A DNA stretch of 64,000 bases from the NCBI GenBank assembly GCA_000310025.1, contig FN649743.1, positions 1,060,474 to 1,124,473 of the forward strand, in the 5' to 3' direction. Position 1 is the stretch's first letter. Each line of letters begins with the position of its first letter. Below the pieces are notes generated by a model that saw only the letters and a program-made list of their open reading frames with translations, made no database searches and was not told where the DNA came from. This document shows positions 1 to 11,994 of the stretch, one piece after another. Made by a program: the position numbers and the translations under genes. This DNA is from Ectocarpus siliculosus. Lineage: Eukaryota; Sar; Phaeophyceae; Ectocarpales; Ectocarpaceae.

Positions 1-1500
1 ATATTGTAATCGTAACTTTATGTTTTATCCGCAACCACAGACCCAACAGTCTTCCGCAAGCACGTTTCCGACGGCTTATCACAGATCCCGACATGCCGAT
101 GTCAAACCTACATCATACCAACACCAGCACAATGGGTGCGCAGAAACTTTTATCAGTCCCAGCACGACAATATGGCGTTGGGTCGATCTGAGGTGGGACC
201 CTCTCCAGCAGGAGCAAGCACCAGTGTAGTGTAGTTGAGCCTCTGCGACGTCATCAAGCATTGAATTGCAGCAGCAGCAGTCGGCGACGATTCGTAGTTT
301 GTTCACTGCTGTCGTGAGTCCTCCTTCCACAAGCGATCTAAACCTCGTCCACCTGGATGCTGGTCTCCAGGTGCGATACACAGGCCTGTTAATGCCTCGT
401 TGGTGTGTGCGGTCAGGCCACGGCATTGCTCGAATGATATCCAGTCCCCGTGTGCTCACTACGCCCCAAGCCCCAACGGGTTTCATACTTCAAACTCCAC
501 CCCCTAGGTACTAAATCGGGGTGATCATTTGGTATTTACATTGAGATATCACTGTTGTCGGTTAAATACCGTCGATTACGTTATGATGCGATCCGAGTGA
601 GGGCGACCGTCAAAATGAGATTGCGGAGTTTTAGGATGTCGTTTGTGTCCGTTAAAAGACACCACACCACACCGGTGGGCCACCGCGAGAGCTACCAAAA
701 GCATGAGACGAACCCCGTGCGCCCTCATGCGCCTCGTTCTTACTATCGCTGCTTTGCATGATCTGAGTGCTTCCAAAATAGATTGTGGTATGTGCAGGTA
801 CAGGAACATGAAAACCATGTCTACTTTTGAATCGTTTCCATGTGTCCTATGGGCTTGTCTGGCACGCGAACTGCTTTTATTTTCGATCAATTTTGTTATA
901 CACGAACAGGTGGTCAGTTTATACCCGACAAGTAATACCAGTCACCCAAGAACGTCGTCTGCAGTCCACAGGTCAGCACGTACCGAACAAAACTCTACAT
1001 TTTGTCCATTCTTTCGCCCAGCACCAAAGTGCACTTTTCTCGGGGTAGGTTTGGGGTAGGGTAATTGTTCCGAAATAAAAACACGAACAAGCACCTTGCC
1101 TCCAGGCGCAGGTTGCTGTTTTCGATTTTTGTGTTCTTTGCTGTCTCTTTATTCTTGAATGTGCTACTAATCTTGAGTGCTTTCGTTTGGGTGTTTGCCG
1201 ATTTCGAACACCTCAACCGAATTTGAATAGATCCTGCATGGGCATGGTGCGAGGGTGGAAACAAGAGGTAGGCCAAGGTAGGCGCAGTTTGCAGCACGAG
1301 AATAGTGCCAAGACTCAACCCGTAGCTGAAATTCGACAAATGGGACCAATTTCGCGTCTCTAAAGATTCGTTGATCCGGGAGGTCAAGCAAGACTGGCCC
1401 TGTCTCCCGTTTGTTCTCAGTCACACATGGCCCCCAATGGCTTCAGCTTTATCGAAAAATAGATACCAACGTTATTGCCAGCTTCGGATGCATTGTTCCA

Positions 1501-1592
1501 GACATCTGAACATGGTGGAGATCATGTATATACCGTAAAAGGCGGAGACATCTGAACATGGTAGAGATCATGTATATACCGTGGGCGGAGAG
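1501..1592. repeat. 46-bp tandem duplication
   Basis: GACATCTGAACATGGT(G/A)GAG and ATCATGTATATACCGT occur at 1501 and 1547 with one substitution in the shared part. No gene. Confidence 0.8.
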
Positions 1593-1619
1593 ATGGCGCC
1601 GGGTGCAATCGTTTTTTCC

Positions 1620-2400
1620 GCGGTGCCATCTCTCCGACCCCGGTGCAGAAATGCAACTATATAATTTCGTTAAGCTTTTTCAAGGCACCCCGGTACGATC
1701 TCTCCAACTGGTGCGATCCCCAATGAATTACACACCGAGTGTTGTATGTACACACCCGTTGCCATCTCCCCGACCGGTATCATCTCGCTGCCTCTTAAGT
1801 TGGTTCCAAGTGCCGGTTTCTACACGCAGACGATGTACAATGTTCGCATACTCATGTACACAAGCGGTTTTCTTGCACGCACATATCTGAGCGGGAGAAA
1901 AGGCGGCGAGATGCGAAAGTGGTCTTGTGTTTGATGCGAGTTTGGCTATGGCGTGACAGGGACAACAAACGATGTCGTTTCCATCTGGGTACTGGTGTAT
2001 ACGGAATCAGGTTGTATACCGCTTTCGTTTCGGCCTTCCTGTACGAATACCAGTACGTACGCAGCAGCATTTGGATATCGTTGTGTATGGTGGGGTATGA
2101 TGCCGCTGTAAGTTGTGTGCTTGGTTGAGTGCACGGTCGGCAACTTCTGTGCCACCTAAAATATGAATCCCGCGTGAACCGCGACCGTACATGCAAACAT
2201 GAGCAGTGACGTTCCCCTGGCACCTTCCCCACATGTGAAAGGTACCGCACATGTACCTCTTTCCGGCAGCTCAGAAAGAGCTCCTCAATCTTGGATTTTG
2301 GGGTCGGATCTCACCGGCCCCAGTGCGGAAATCGAACTAGATCATGCCGTTCTTGTTTTTTTTCGCACCCGGTGCCATCTCTCCACCAGTTCCGGTACTG
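1620..2400. repeat. diverged direct repeat pair (1620-1722 and 2298-2400)
   Basis: Both segments contain, in order, CCCC(G/A)GTGC(A/G)GAAAT, CAACTATATAA/GAACTAGATCA, CGTT with a T-rich run, and C(A)CCCGGT.C.ATCTCTCCA. Additional GCCATCTC.CCGACC motifs lie near 1622 and 1760. This suggests an old duplicated element. No gene was found between the copies. Confidence 0.45.
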
Positions 2401-2930
2401 GTTCTGTTGCGACTACAATCCCTATTTTGTGTGAATACTTTGTGGAGCTCTTTCTAAGCTGTTGGTATCTGGGCAGCTCCAGCGTGGCGACGAAATTGGT
2501 GTTGATTCCTGCGGTATACTTTTCATCTTGGGCAAACCCAGAACCTAATAATGTTTGTGTGCCTCATCCGCTGTTTGTCACACTTTCGACACCAGGTACA
2601 TGAGGAATCTCCCGACTACCCTGGGCGCCACGATCAGTGTAGCCCCACACTGCCTCCTGTTCTTCGTACTCAAATTTTTCGCTCGTATACCGACTTTTTG
2701 ACCAATCGGAAAAATCCGTTGTGGACAGGAGCAGCAAAGAAGACATGGAAGAAAAAGTCAAATTTGTGAGGTGAGCAAATTGCTACAGTAAACATTATTC
2801 TCTGTAGTCTCGTGAAGTCAGCACTGGTTGGCACTGTGCTCCGCCCCACCGCCGCCGAAGGAGCGGGGGGCGTTTCTGCCGCCGTCGCCGCTTTCGGCCG
2901 CCCCGGCTACTTTCACCCCATCTCTCTCTA

Positions 2931-3030
2931 CCATCATTTTTTTTTTTTCGTATTTATTCTTCACTTCAATTCACTCACTTTTACCATCATTTTTTTTTAT
3001 TTTTTATTCTTCACTTCAATTCAGCGCTCA
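2931..3030. repeat. 53-bp T-rich tandem duplication
   Basis: CCATCAT followed by a T run and ATTCTTCACTTCAATTCA occurs at 2931 and 2984. Low complexity; no gene. Confidence 0.75.
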
Positions 3031-3227
3031 CAGCACTAGTGCCGTTTTTCTCCAACGCATGGTCACACAGAAAGGCTCCCTCCACCCTCCCCTCCTGCGG
3101 TCCTTTCCCTTCGATTTGTAATGCGAGAAGAATGCAGCACTCTCTTCCATCTGTGTACACACGAACTAGCGCTGTCCACTAGGCCAGGAGCGGAAGCGAG
3201 AGAAAAACTGACTTTGCGAGAAAAGCT

Positions 3228-3300
3228 CGCCTACGCCGGGATTCGAACCCCTGACTTGACCTCTGGAAGGTTTTGAAGATGCTAACTAGACCACCGGGGC
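3228..3300 (-). tRNA. degenerate tRNA-like sequence (possible Trp-CCA pseudogene)
   Basis: The 73-nt minus-strand sequence has a good A box (TGGTCTAGTTAGC) and B box (GGTTCGAATCC) at tRNA spacing. Only four of seven acceptor pairs (GCCCCGG with CGTAGGC), three T-stem pairs and three anticodon-stem pairs form. The best-fitting loop is TTCCAGA, giving CCA. It is a tRNA pseudogene or the head of a tRNA-derived SINE. Confidence 0.4.
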
Positions 3301-6300
3301 GTTCATATTCTCTGTATTTATTTTATCTGCGTCTCCACAGTTACCTTTCTCCGCTCTTCTGTCTTCTCTCTTTTAACTGTTCTCTTACATCTCTTTGTCT
3401 ACAAAATGTGAAAGCTCTTTGAAATTAAAACCCTCTCCCCTTTCTGGCGACGCTCCGAACCACAAGTCAATAAAGGCTTGCATGCTTAGCTGTTTCGCGC
3501 CTCAGCGAGTGAAGCATCACTTGCCACTAGAGGGGGCGCGGTCCGGTCCAGGGACAGGAAGGAGTGTGGCGTGTAGAAGGGTGCTAAGACTCTAGAGAGT
3601 GGCAAACACAGGTCTTGGGTCGTGCTTGTCATGTTTGTTAACAGCCTTCTAGAGATGCAAATCACTATTGTCAGCGCCGGTTACATGTGTGTTTACGTTG
3701 TACCTCGGGTGCGGTTTTTTGGCTGGGCACCACTGCAACCTTTGATGGGCACCTGAGAATACAGCAGTGCTGCACAAATTCACGTTTTTTGCTCAATGCT
3801 GCCTTGCATTCAATAACATGGTGCCGATTTTATTTTCGCGCGACATGGCATGCTCAGTTCCATTCTCAGGGGGCAGTGCCGTCCGTGGTCCACCGTGTTC
3901 GTGACAACCCACCCTCATTCGCAGGCGACAGCAAGCAGCACAGCAGTGCCAGCTTGCACACGTCACCGTTCGGACCGAGTTGCAGCAAGCTCTCCAGTTA
4001 TACAGCAATTCTTTTTGTCAATTTCGCCACGGAGTTTGCGGCTCACGGGCGTGCTTAGAGACCATCGCAATGTATATCCATGACCATAAGTTTGAAGGAT
4101 GCCATACGGCGAATTAGAGCAGCTCCCTAGCTTTCTTTGTGCCCACCCTCTGATTGTTTGCTGTCTTGTTTGGCTGCTGATGCCAGCAGGACAGTGCGCG
4201 CATTTTTTGTTCTCCATGTGGCGTGAGGGGTGCAACAGCGGACGAGACGGCGAGGGAAGACAGAAAACGAGAAGAGACGGACCGAGTGACGCGAAATGCT
4301 GTGCGGGATTGAAACCCTTGATTGATGGACTAATACCCCCCCCCCGTCTCTGCGCCATTGCGCCAACCTTCCACGACGAGTGATGCCGTGCCTTTGGTGT
4401 CTCGGGTGACCCGTTTTGTGTCGTCTTGTGTTGTGTTGCGTTTTGTTTGTTTCTGGCATATGTCTCTCTGAGTCTTCCTCTTTTTCTCCTTTTCATTTTC
4501 TTCTTTTTCTCTTTCTTACTTTTTTCCAGTCTATGGTTACCTCGCATAGCGTGTAGAGGCAAGCGGAGGGTCCTAGACTATTTGTCGTTGATTTCTATTG
4601 ACTTGCGGACCCTTCGGATCCTTTTTACTTTCGAGTACCGTTTTCGGGTGTGTTAGCTTGTGACCACGGGAATCGACCCCGTCAAGTGTTTGACTAGTAC
4701 GGAGAGAAGAAGATACTGGGTAGAGATAACGGAACGGTTTTAATGTGAAAACAAGAAGATTGCGGGCGCTGAGAGTTCATAGACTTCAATCCTTTTCCGT
4801 TTTCACTCCCGCTGCATTAAGCAAGACAATCCAGCACACCAGCCGAGCATGGCACCTTACTTTGACAATGTGTTCATTTTTGCCATCTTCGCTGACCTGA
4901 GCATGTTATCTGCTCAGTTACCCCTCTGTACTCTACAGACCCCGCGAGATATACCTCGCTGTTTGCGCGGCCATTCCTGCGCCAGCATCACTTTTTTTTT
5001 GGATAGTTGGGTGCTGCAGTCCGAAACACATTGAGTACTACGTATTGAGTGCTTGACTACAACCACTTCTCTGCTGCGCTACCGATACACACAATCATGC
5101 AATATCAACATTGTGGGGCTCACTCCACTGCGATACCGAGCTTTGCCCGTTTTCTGTTGTGATATTTGACCGACCCCGTGGGTGTTTTTAGGCGTGGGTT
5201 TAATTAAAACAGAGCGCCCTTCTCACTACTGCTGTCGAGGCCTTGAAGCGCGAGATTGATGCTCAAGTATTTTGAGGCAATACTCCCGCATGATAACCTT
5301 GGTGAACCCAGGAACTCGTATGTTTCATTCAGTTGCGGAAGGCCACAGCATACACCAAAAGCAACGCACTGCTGAAAACTGCCGCAGCTTATAGATGTGG
5401 TGTGTGATGGTGATTTATGCCTACAGCAGCAGCAGGCAGCTAAAATCGATTCCAAAAGTATTCTCATGAACTGTCTAGATATGCAACAGCTCCAATGTGC
5501 ACGTGGATCTGCAGGGTACTACGTTGGCACGTTTCCGGCGTTCTCCGCGTGTGTATACCCCCGATGAATGAATGCATTGATTGATCACGACTGTTTGGCT
5601 GGTTTACTGGAGGATTTCCCATATCCGAAAAACACGGGTAAGTTCGAATTTTGCACAGCTCACGTCCATCTACAACCCAAAAAGCTGCTTAAAAAACGCT
5701 CTCTCTGTTGATTTTGTTGTACTCTCCCTCCCAATATAACTGCATGTCTGCCATGGCTCCAAGCTTGTATTTTGCGACACGTTGTCATACAAAATATGCG
5801 CATCCTCCATAAGTCTCGTGGGCGTTCATCATGTCTGTGTGGGTGGCGTGCTTGAACAAAACACGAATTGCAGCAGCAACAGTCAGTGTGGAGAACTGCT
5901 GCGGGACGCGCGAGAAGAGTGTATCTCCCCAAGACCTTTCAGGGGCCCAGACAAAGAACTTCGATGTTGACTATTTTTCACGCGTCTACCTCCACAAGCC
6001 TTCTTTGACATTACAACCCGTATAGGATCGGTTTTCAGCTACGGAAAAAAAACGCCTACTGATTTCGCGGCACCGGTTTGTTGAAAGGAGTTTTTTGACC
6101 GCGGTTGATTGCTCTCGGCTCGCGAAAGCTACGCCCACGAAATCGCGTGCCTTCGCGCGACCCACGCCTCGAGGGCCCTGTCGAAGGATTTCACTCGAAG
6201 CGACCCCGGTGCCAAACGCAAGCATTTTGCCTTCACCAGCATCTCTTTGACGTTTCATAGTGTAGCTGTCTTTTTCTCTTTTTCTCCGCAGCTGAATTTT

Positions 6301-8501
6301 CTGAGCTCAACAACGACACAACAACGCCACGACGACGAGGTTCGCGGCCCTGCCTGCGCACACCCCAGCCCTCACCAGCGCGCCGAGCGTTGCACCTCGC
6401 TTCGGCCGATTTCTCTCTGCTCGCGAAAGCTACAAAAATACAACCAAACGGCTACTTTGTAAGACTCGTGAAGTCCCTTTTCCGTTATTCCCACCGACCC
6501 CTTAGTTCTTATCATGAGCCGTGTACATGAATTTCGATGTAAGGTATTGGTAGTTACATGATAACCTTCTTCCCTGCCTCGGCAAGGTTTTACTTAGGCA
6601 TGACCCAAAGCAAGGGGGGGGTCTTTATAGCGAGCAGGGCTAGACTCACCCTCAAGGGACCGATAACTTCTTGCTACGGTGCACCCGCCGCGAGGCGTGC
6701 GTAGTGGTGGAGTTGGGTCGGCACTCGTGCGTCAGGTAAAAAGGTGCAGATGCACGGGCCTCAAGGCCGTCGGTGTAGGCAGCAATGCCCATCTCATCTT
6801 TGTGCGCGGAGGCAGACGCCATCAGAAAGGTGGACGGGCACCATATACACGGCCCTAGGTTTGCTAGAGGGAGCTGTACTGTCTCAGTAACCTGGTTTTG
6901 CCATCAAATGAAGAGGGGACAGGTGGTGACGAGCTGACTAGGCTGGTTGACCCTTCGGCGCGAGAATTTTTCAGACCAAGAACCAACCCTAAGTGCAACG
7001 AGGGAGAAAACGAGGAACCGACTGGGAAGGACAGCAACGAGAGCGTGTACGAAGCGGAGCGGGTCGAGTTTGGTCGTGCTAGGACTGGCCACAGCGACAC
7101 CGGAGAAGCGGCACCGGAGCAGCGGCACCGGAGCAGCGGCACCGGAGCAGCAGCGGAACCGGAGCATGCGGACGGCATCGAACCCTGTCGCACGGACAAA
7201 CACCTCTTGTGTTGTCAAATATTTTCCGTTTTTTCCTGAATATAGGTGTTAGGTATGTGTGATGACGTCACTGGTTTTGTAGAGAGACGCGGCAGAGATG
7301 GCCCGGATAACCCGGGTGCCTTATTTGTGGTACCTGCATCGTGGAAGACCCCTTCAATGTGGAACAATTCCTAGTCAGTGTCGATGTTTACACTGCTGTG
7401 TCTAACACAGATGATCTGGATAGATTCGGGCAATTGTCAATTGTAATGATGGCTTGGTTGATTGTTCTTCTTCATTGTATGTCCACGGACCCATTCTGAC
7501 AGCACTTCAGACAGCAGCTGCATGCCACGAGCTTGTTGTGTACCATACACCATGGTGTTATTTTTGTACAAACAGCACTTCAGACAGCAGTACGCGGTAG
7601 TCGACAAACATTCATTTTGGTGAAGTGCGGGACAAGGGGGGTGATGCCGCTGTTGTAGTCGAATTGTAGTGTGTGGGCGTGTAGTTCAGTTGTGAGCACG
7701 CAAACGTGCTGCAGGGATTGTAGGTGTACCTCCTCGGGCTTGTGTACCCTTTTCTTGCTAATAGTGTGCGTGTTCTTTAGATCTTCTGATGGCTCTAGCA
7801 TTTTTGTGACCACCGGCCGAGTCTTTGCTAGATTTTGGGATTAGCAACTGACACGAGTGTAATGTGAAGAAAACAACAACAACAACAATTGGTAGAATAA
7901 TTTTCAGCAAGGTACGCTGTGTGAGCGGTGTCGTTCCAGAGAGTAAATGAAGCGATCGATTCGATGTGCGGCAGCTTGCTGGGAGAATTTCATTCCACAC
8001 GCAGACACGAGAGGAATGAAATAAATCATCGGTGGAGAGGGCTCGCTACTTGTGAGCCGCCTAAACAAAGCTAATGTGAGCGGAGCCAGTGAAAACAAAT
8101 GTCAAAAGACTGAAAATGATTTATTATATGCAGGGCTCATTTCTACATTCATTCATTCGTTTCGCACGCGACGACGTGAGTTTGATGATGATGAGTCGTT
8201 GCGACGACGCATAACACAGCCTACGATGATTAGCACGTACGTAGTGATTCTTCTCTCCTCTTCCACCCGTTAGTAAGACCAGCCACAGCAATCAGCGTCG
8301 CGTGATTCGGTGCCTTCGCGCGACCTACGCCTCGAGGAGCGGTGCTTTGGCCTTTGACGAGAAAATAAAGATCTAGGAAACTTCCGTCTTTTTATAGCCC
8401 GAGGATCGACTGGTGGGTGGGTGGGGAGGACGGCGGAAAAAATACACCCCGATGGAAAAAGCGCGTCCTTTCGAAGCTACTGGATGCCGGTTCGATCGGA
8501 C
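3301..8501. other. intergenic, no supported gene
   Basis: Only short chance frames, a 14-bp GC repeat (7.1 kb) and a shared 26-bp motif (GTGCCTTCGCGCGACC.ACG) near 6148 and 8310. Confidence 0.45.
7098..7172. repeat. 14-bp GC-rich tandem repeat
   Basis: CACCGGAGCAGCGG-like units repeat four to five times. They lie in a plus-strand acidic frame (ATG 6898, stop 7239) whose coding status is unclear: composition is protein-like but no motif or splice site supports it. Confidence 0.6.
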
Positions 8502-8876
8502 TGAGGACGCAGCGCACCTGGGTAGCAGTAGTTCACGGTGGGAAGCTGCCGTTGGATATGTATGCATGTCAAAGATATGTTAGATTGGGGTTTCTCTCTG
8601 CCTGGTTGGCATGTTGACAGGAGAGAGAGATAGATAGAGAGAGAGAGAGACGAGACTCGTGTGCAATAGCCTCCACTCACTGAAAAGACTCCACCACATC
8701 CCGTTCGACTGTGGGTATATCTCGAATGGGTAGTCTTTCTGTGTGTGTTTTTATCATTCCTTAATAGGTAATACAGTGTGTTTACCATCACCAAGGAGGT
8801 GAATTGACCAGCCCCCCGAGGCCACGGGGGGAGGATACTGGTCCTAGGCCCTGCCTGACTTCAGGTATGTCTACAG
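8502..8876 (+). repeat. LTR-like dispersed repeat, copy A (possible 5' LTR of the gypsy remnant)
   Basis: This segment starts with TG (TGAGGACGCAGCGCACC), contains a (GA)n tract at 8627-8652 and ends around GTCTACAG. It recurs at 45505-45771 with an internal deletion, and its last 100 bp recur at 49737-49834. The C-rich/G-rich block around 8810-8830 (CCCCCCGAGG...CCACGGGGGG) can pair. It lies directly upstream of the gag frame, which suits a 5' LTR, but I see no matching copy 3' of the chromodomain and no clear primer-binding site, so the LTR assignment is inference. Confidence 0.55.
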
Positions 8877-9063
8877 TTATCGATACCTCAGGCTGACCGA
8901 CCTGGGCCAGTCAGGGTCCAAATTGTTTTTCGTGACAACAGCAGGACGAGCTATTCCTCCGCGTTTTTCATGATCCGCTGAGTGCGAGGCTGCGGTCTTA
9001 GAGCTGCTGTCCTGATCTCCCGCGGAGCTGCTGCCTTGATCTGCCCGGGCATCGTACGGCGCG

Positions 9064-10002
9064 ATGGCTCAGAGACGCTCCAATGTTGGCAAGGGGGCGC
9101 TTGGCGGTGCTGGAGATATTGGTGAGCTCGGGGCGGGGCTTACTGACTTGGTTTTGGGCAACGGGCCCAAGCTGCCCGATTATGGACGTACTTTTTCACG
9201 AGCTTCGTCCTTGCGTTTCTACACGCAATACACCGAGTACGAGCGGAGCATGGGCCTTTGCAACAGTGGGCAATCCATCAGACGCCCGCTGTTCACTGTG
9301 TCTCAACTGCTGCGCCAGTCTATCCGGAAATGCTTGTCGCGCACCTACTTTGATGGCATTGAACTTGAAGAAGCTGACCTGCGCGAGGCCCTGGCCAAAC
9401 ATGCTGAATGCTGGACGGATAATACCCTTGAGCCTTCGATTGCGGCCGCCGCCGTGTCCTGTGTGGTAGTCATGGGGACTGAGACTACTGCTGTAGATCG
9501 GATAGACGCTGTCCAAAGCCGCCTCGAGCAATACTTCGAAAACCCGAGTGCGGAGCGTGTTTTTCGAGACTCCAGTGGCGCGTTCAAGAAAGGTCCGGCT
9601 ACTGTCCTCAGCAAAGCAGTTGTGGCAGGTCTGTCTCCGCCCGAGTTCATGGTCAAGGAGGAAAGCAAGCTCGACATGCAAGGTAGCTGGAAGGACAAAC
9701 CTGAGCTAGTCTTTGAGATCGTTCGGGATGTTGCGGTCGAGTGGCGCACGGTTGAGTTGGCAGACAGGCAGCGCGGGCAATCGCGTGGGGGTGGCGTTCA
9801 TGCTCGTAAAAAACCGCCTCAGCAACAGTCATGGGCAAAAGCGAAAGCGCCTGATGGGGCTGGAGGTGCAGGTGCGTCTCCCTCTGCCGAGCTTGTCACA
9901 TGTTTCAGGTACAAGAAGCCCGGCCACGCCCCGCAGAACTGTCCGCTTCAGCGGTTCCCCGCCAAAGCCTCTACCCAAAAATCATCTGATGGCTGCCCTT
10001 GA
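9064..10002 (+). pseudogene. Ty3/gypsy-type gag with altered zinc knuckle
   Basis: An open frame of 312 codons encodes a Gag-like capsid protein, which packages retroelement RNA in cytoplasmic particles. The N-terminal two thirds are helical without obvious motifs. A basic, Gln-rich stretch (residues about 235-262) precedes a CCHC-type knuckle near residue 279 reading CFRYKKPGHAPQNC: the second Cys of the usual CX2CX4HX4C is Tyr here, so zinc binding is probably lost. The frame ends just after the knuckle, exactly where integrase-like sequence begins in another frame, so protease, reverse transcriptase, RNase H and most of integrase were deleted at about 9.96-10.0 kb. The ATG at 9064 is the first in the frame and lies about 190 bp after an LTR-like repeat. 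Confidence 0.75.
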
Positions 10003-10896
10003 GACTGCACTCGGTGTTGACCGGAAATTTTCAGTCGCCAACTCTCCCGGTACGTGCGAGCGCATGATGCGTAAGGTGGTTCGTACGCTCAAGGCCATGA
10101 TTCAGGAAGAGCGGAGGAGTACTCGTGACTGGGTTGATCTGGTACCAGCTGTGCAATGGGCGTTGAACACCGCTTTCCGCGAACGATACGGCTCGACGCC
10201 GTACCACGTCATGTTTGGTAGCGCGCCACGCACCGCGCTTTCCACTGTGGTGTCGTCCACAGGCGCTGAATGGAAGGTAGACGTCCTGGATGAGAAGTCT
10301 TTGCGGTTGAAGGTGCAGCACGTCGTCGAGGCCCAACGTCACCTGCACAAGGAAGTTCTCGACAAGGTGCAGGCGAGTCGGAGTAAGCACCGGGCGTCTG
10401 CGCGAGTTGGGAGCCTGCCTGACTTCGTGGTGGTGGACTACGTGTTGGTGGCGCATGTTCGCCGGTGTGGTTCGACACCGAAACTTCTCATGACCTGGAC
10501 GGGGCCGTGGAGGATTATCGCCGCCGAGAGACTGCATGTGTACGGAGTCCAGAACATCGTGTCGGAGGAGTTCGGGACGTCCATGTCGCGCGTTTGCGGT
10601 TCTACGCCGATGCCGCTCTCAAAATCACGGCCGAATTGAAGGAGGTCTTTCAGCATACTTCCACGCAGGGGGAGTTCGAGATGGCGGCGATCGTGGACAT
10701 GTCGGTGGCGGAAGATGGCCCTGGGTTCGACGTGGAAGTAGAGTGGGTCGCATTCGACAAGGAAGAGAACACCTGGGAAGAGTTGTCCAAGGTGTGGGAT
10801 GCCGCGCCGTAGTTCGTCAAATCCGAGCTGCGGCGGCTGGGTCTGCCGAAAAAGGTTCGGGCTCAGTTGAAGCACCAATACGGCATTGCCCTGTGA
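9985..10896 (+). pseudogene. Ty3/gypsy integrase C-terminal part plus chromodomain
   Basis: This is the end of a chromovirus-type pol gene. It begins near the last catalytic motif of the integrase core: SPGTCERMMRK carries the Glu of the DDE triad, while both Asp residues are deleted. A typical post-core segment follows (WALNTAFRERYGSTPYHVMFG), then an SH3-like region. Near 10565 the frame slips by one base into the segment VHVARLRFYADAAL and a chromodomain (QGEFEMAAIVD, FDVEVEWVAF, NTWEEL). A TAG at 10810-10812 interrupts its last helix; homologous sequence continues to TGA at 10894-10896. Chromodomains direct integration to chromatin marks. The residue pattern recalls oomycete Ty3 elements (from memory). 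With a frameshift, a nonsense codon and a deletion it is non-functional. Confidence 0.8.
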
Positions 10897-10904
10897 TTAT
10901 TTGT

Positions 10905-11050
10905 TTGAGTTGAGTGAGGGCTATCTTGTCGAGCATTGATAACATTTCTTCGCTGACTTCTTTCGCATTTGTGCTTCATTTAATTGAGTTGAGTGAGGGC
11001 TATCTTGTCGAGCATTGATAGCCTTTCTTCGCTGATTGTTTCTGTACATT
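10905..11050. repeat. 79-bp tandem duplication just 3' of the gypsy remnant
   Basis: TTGAGTTGAGTGAGGG and the following CTATCTTGTCGAGCATTGATA occur at 10905 and again at 10984, starting nine bases after the chromodomain stop codon. It could be part of the element's 3' untranslated region. No LTR follows. Confidence 0.75.
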
Positions 11051-11948
11051 CTTCAGCTTGCCGCGCATTTATGTTGTGGCGTGCCTGTCTTTTGCATGTG
11101 ATTGAACTGCGTGAAGGCCGCCTTATTTCGATCAGTACATATCACACTTCGACAAAAGTTGCATCTACGTGCAGCTGGCACTACACCCTACGCGCTGCTT
11201 ATGATGCCTTTGCTGCACCCAGCAGGTCGAATCACGACGCACAAGCAGGGTTTGCCCCCTCTGCAGCGTGTGCTGTGCTCTCTTGGCGGCTCGCGCATCC
11301 AAAGCGCCCCAACTCCTCCAGCACCCCCATTCCGCTGCCAGCTGGGAAAGTATGCAGCTCCCGAAAACAACCTTCGAAAGGCCGACCTGTGCATACCCTC
11401 ATCTTTGGCTATCGATGGCCGTGGCGGTTAAAACCTGTGTGTCAAATGCAGGTGCCAGCAGCCCTCTTTTCGCCTCCCTTCTTTTTGTAAACTCTTTTGG
11501 CTTCAACCCCTTCGGAGATCCACGCCATGCCCATCGCGTCACCGTCCCACAAACAATGGTTTTGGGATACAGCAGTGGTTCCTGTATCTAATTCGTACGC
11601 AGAGTGTCTTCTGTGCTTTAGACAGCTCCAGCGTAACAGTTCCTACGCATAAAGCTTTTCTTCCTTCTGTCTCCGTCGATGATGAACCCCAACATATTTA
11701 AATCCATGGCATATCATGGCACACACATACCCCTTTTGTCCACATGATGACCGCTGTGGTTGGAGCTGATGGCATGCATTCAATTCGTCGGTTGACACCT
11801 ATTGGTGCAAATCATTGTGACGCTGGAGTGTGCACTGGACTGCCGGTGGTCTTCCTTACATTTTGAGATATCCAACAGGACGACCTGGGCCAAAAACAGG
11901 AGAGCCGTATATAAGATAGACCTATAGACGGATTTGCTACGGGCTGAG

Positions 11949-11994
11949 GGCTCACGAGATCGCAGGAAAGGCAATCCTGATCATCTCGTGAGCC
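11949..11994. other. perfect 12-bp stem hairpin
   Basis: GGCTCACGAGAT (11949-11960) and ATCTCGTGAGCC (11983-11994) are exact reverse complements around a 22-nt loop. It does not follow a recognisable gene, so its role is unknown. Confidence 0.7.

Larger units (their letters stand above)
1..3227. other. intergenic, no gene seen
   Basis: Contains the 46-bp and 53-bp duplications and the 1.6/2.3-kb diverged repeat; no frame here shows recognisable protein. Confidence 0.5.

Noticed and set aside
4305-4375. Second tRNA-like sequence on the minus strand
   Set aside because: A TGGCGCAATGG A-box-like and a GGTTTCAATCC B-box-like motif are present, but the stems do not pair and a G run replaces the anticodon arm.
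3963-4562. 199-codon minus-strand frame
   Set aside because: Composition is dominated by the complement of a T-rich tract (Lys-rich) and low-complexity sequence; no motif, no splice signal, nothing conserved.
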